From an uncultured Planctomycetaceae bacterium (lineage in GTDB: Bacteria; Planctomycetota; Planctomycetia; Pirellulales; Lacipirellulaceae), in contig CALMBE010000060.1 in the NCBI GenBank assembly GCA_937860165.1, positions 1 through 7,560 on the forward strand: DNA of 7,560 bases. Direction: 5' to 3'. Below the pieces are notes generated by a model. The model was not told the DNA's origin and searched no databases. It saw only the letters and a list, made by a program, of their open reading frames with translations. Below are positions 6,059 to 7,560 of this stretch, piece by piece; within the stretch, counting starts at the first letter, position 1; the number at the start of each line of letters is the position of its first letter. The position numbers and the translations under genes are program-made.

Positions 6059-7560
6059 ATGAGAATGACTACAGGTTTGTTTTTGAGTTCGGCTGCGTGT
6101 GCAGCCTTGTTGTTCAGTACTACCGCCTGGGCCGTGCCGACGATCGACGGCAACGCAAGTGTCGGCGATGGTTACGCCTCGCTCTCCGTGCAGAACACGC
6201 AAACTCAGTTTGGCGACAACAATCGAGGTGATCTTGTTGACACCGAAGCGGGTGGCTCGGAGATGGATCAGGTTTTCGGCACCGTGGCTAACGATGGCAT
6301 TAAGGACCGGCTTTATATGTTGTTTGCTGGCAATTTGGAGAATAACTTTAACAAGTTGGAAATCTTTATTGACGTCGATGGTGCTGCGGGCGGGGTCAAC
6401 GAGATTATTGGCTCAGCATTGCCTGCGGCTGTCGATGCGTTCTGCTGCGGTGGCTTCGGCACCACTGACGGTGCCTTACAGCGCCAGGATGGTCTAGTTT
6501 TTGACGCTGGTTTTTTTGCCGACTATTACATTACGATCTCCAACGGTGGAGAAGGCCAGGGTACAGGGTCCTCGCCATTGTCGACTCATTGGGCCGTCAC
6601 CGCGCACTATGCCGACCTCACGAATGGCACTGCGGGCGAGGTCGTTGCAGCCGGGATGCAACTAGCGCCTAACGGCTTGCCCAGCACGATCAAAGCTCCG
6701 CTGGCCGCTGATTATGATCGAGACTTGGATGTCGATGGCAGGGATTTTTTGAATTGGCAGCGTAATGTTGGCACGGGGACCACAAACGCCCAGGGTGACA
6801 GCGACCGCGATGGCGACGTCGATAGTTTGGATCTCACACAGCCGACTTTTGGCTGGCAAGATCGCTATGGCGACTCGTCCGAATTAACTGATTTCCCCTA
6901 CAATCCGACGGGCCCGGAGGTGAATCCCGCTGGCACCACACTCACGACCCAACTGTTAGTCGACAAATCACCGGCGCTACCGGGATTGAGTCCAGGGCAA
7001 TTGATCGATAAGAACTACGCCCTGGGAGCGGGCGGTTGCACCGCCGACACCACCGATGGCGGAGCCGGTTGTATTGCGCCAGAACTGGATTTCGCATTGC
7101 CTGTGGACACGAATGATCCCACCAACGCTTTGAATCACCGAAATTTGGAGAACTTGGTCGAGTTGCAGTTGGCCTTAGATAACAGCAATACCGCAGGTGT
7201 TGAAGGCGGCAGTGGTTTAGTCGTAACTGGCAATCCGGGTGATGTCGTTAAGGGTATTGAACTGTCGATTCCTTTGGATCAACTCCTCGACTTTTTGAAC
7301 GCTATTCCCACGGGGGATATTCGTGTCACCGCTTACATAAACGGCGGCGGTCATGATTTTTCGTCGAACCAGTATTCGGGAACGGGCATCCTGCAAGGAA
7401 ATTTTGGTGGTCTATTTCCTGATTTGGAATTAGAAGCCGACGGCAACCAGTTCGTGACGGTTATGCAGTCCCCACCCGAGATTACGGCAGTCCCCGAACC
7501 AAGTTCGTTGGCGCTGTTGAGCCTAGCCGCTGCCGCGTGCGGTCTGTTCGGTCGTCGCCG
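6059..7560 (+). CDS. Secreted PEP-CTERM protein with an internal EF-hand (dockerin-like) pair, open at window end
   Basis: The frame is open from ATG 6059 to the last base (500 codons plus 2 bases) without a stop. GAGGGAGA lies 6 bases upstream. The signal peptide ends AWA after residue 25. After it, TIDGNASVGDGYASL...TQFGDNN, then LYMLFAGNLENNFNKLEIFIDVDG and FDAGFFADYYITISNG, and in the second half ALDNSNTAGVEGG, KGIELSIPLDQL and VTAYINGGGHDFSSNQY form one beta-rich domain. From memory this matches a recurrent family of PEP-CTERM proteins of unknown function, possibly carbohydrate-binding-like. Residues 218-258 are an EF-hand pair placed inside this domain. The C-terminus has VPEP (478-481), a hydrophobic helix with Cys494, and GRR at the window edge, so only about one to a few residues plus the stop are missing. 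It is likely exported and exosortase-sorted like the amylase, and may be co-transcribed with it. Confidence 0.88.
   Translation, partial: MRMTTGLFLSSAACAALLFSTTAWAVPTIDGNASVGDGYASLSVQNTQTQFGDNNRGDLVDTEAGGSEMDQVFGTVANDGIKDRLYMLFAGNLENNFNKLEIFIDVDGAAGGVNEIIGSALPAAVDAFCCGGFGTTDGALQRQDGLVFDAGFFADYYITISNGGEGQGTGSSPLSTHWAVTAHYADLTNGTAGEVVAAGMQLAPNGLPSTIKAPLAADYDRDLDVDGRDFLNWQRNVGTGTTNAQGDSDRDGDVDSLDLTQPTFGWQDRYGDSSELTDFPYNPTGPEVNPAGTTLTTQLLVDKSPALPGLSPGQLIDKNYALGAGGCTADTTDGGAGCIAPELDFALPVDTNDPTNALNHRNLENLVELQLALDNSNTAGVEGGSGLVVTGNPGDVVKGIELSIPLDQLLDFLNAIPTGDIRVTAYINGGGHDFSSNQYSGTGILQGNFGGLFPDLELEADGNQFVTVMQSPPEITAVPEPSSLALLSLAAAACGLFGRR
6707..6835 (+). other. Internal dockerin-like EF-hand pair in the last protein
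   Basis: Two loops, DYDRDLDVDGRD (residues 218-229) and DSDRDGDVDSLD (247-258), are separated by FLNWQRN and a short Gly/Thr linker. Loop 1 has Leu where position 6 is normally Gly; loop 2 is canonical. The block DVDGRDF-x-x-WQRN is shared with the amylase at 5718-5756, matching in 11 of 13 residues. In related proteins this module normally sits just before the PEP-CTERM tail; here about 220 residues lie between them. Confidence 0.8.

Noticed and set aside
6099..6497. Forward frame of 132 codons inside the last gene
   Set aside because: It is out of frame with the much longer open frame from 6059, which has a signal peptide, EF-hands and a PEP-CTERM tail.

Overview
The window looks like a chromosomal segment of a planctomycete, probably of the Pirellula/Rhodopirellula/Blastopirellula type. 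The reasons are family-level: a DUF1559 pseudopilin-like protein, small planctomycete-style lipoproteins with a carboxypeptidase-regulatory-like fold, dockerin-like EF-hand repeats that include DVDGRDF-x-x-WQR blocks, and PEP-CTERM surface-sorting tails. All genes read on the + strand. No RNA gene, insertion sequence or CRISPR array was seen.

Layout. Positions 1-57 are the last 18 codons of a PEP-CTERM protein that begins outside the window. Positions 58-444 carry no convincing gene but are highly structured. They hold a 7-bp-register tandem repeat array that switches strand halfway (54-156), a long GC-rich stem-loop followed by T tracts that may terminate the upstream gene (182-255), and two diverged inverted copies of a short GCGC...GCGGGCA element (258-283 and 374-400). 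Next come a DUF1559 / H-X9-DG pseudopilin-like gene (445-1536), two related lipoprotein genes joined by an ATGA overlap (1558-2193 and 2190-2657), and a large secreted GH13 alpha-amylase with six EF-hand (dockerin-type) loops and a PEP-CTERM tail (about 2715-5987). After a 71-bp gap comes a secreted PEP-CTERM protein with an internal EF-hand pair (6059 to the window end). That last reading frame is still open at the edge and lacks probably only a few residues.

How the parts may work together (inference). The four complete genes and the final open gene are tightly spaced and could be co-transcribed. All products are predicted to leave the cytoplasm: a pseudopilin-type membrane protein, two lipoproteins, a secreted calcium-binding amylase sorted by PEP-CTERM/exosortase, and a further PEP-CTERM protein. 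This fits an alpha-glucan degradation or surface-display locus. No transporter, regulator, cohesin or exosortase gene lies in the window to confirm it.

Most notable are the strand-switching heptad array, the six EF-hand loops on the amylase, the EF-hand pair in the middle (not at the end) of the last protein, and 8-C tracts in the amylase and the lipoprotein gene before it.
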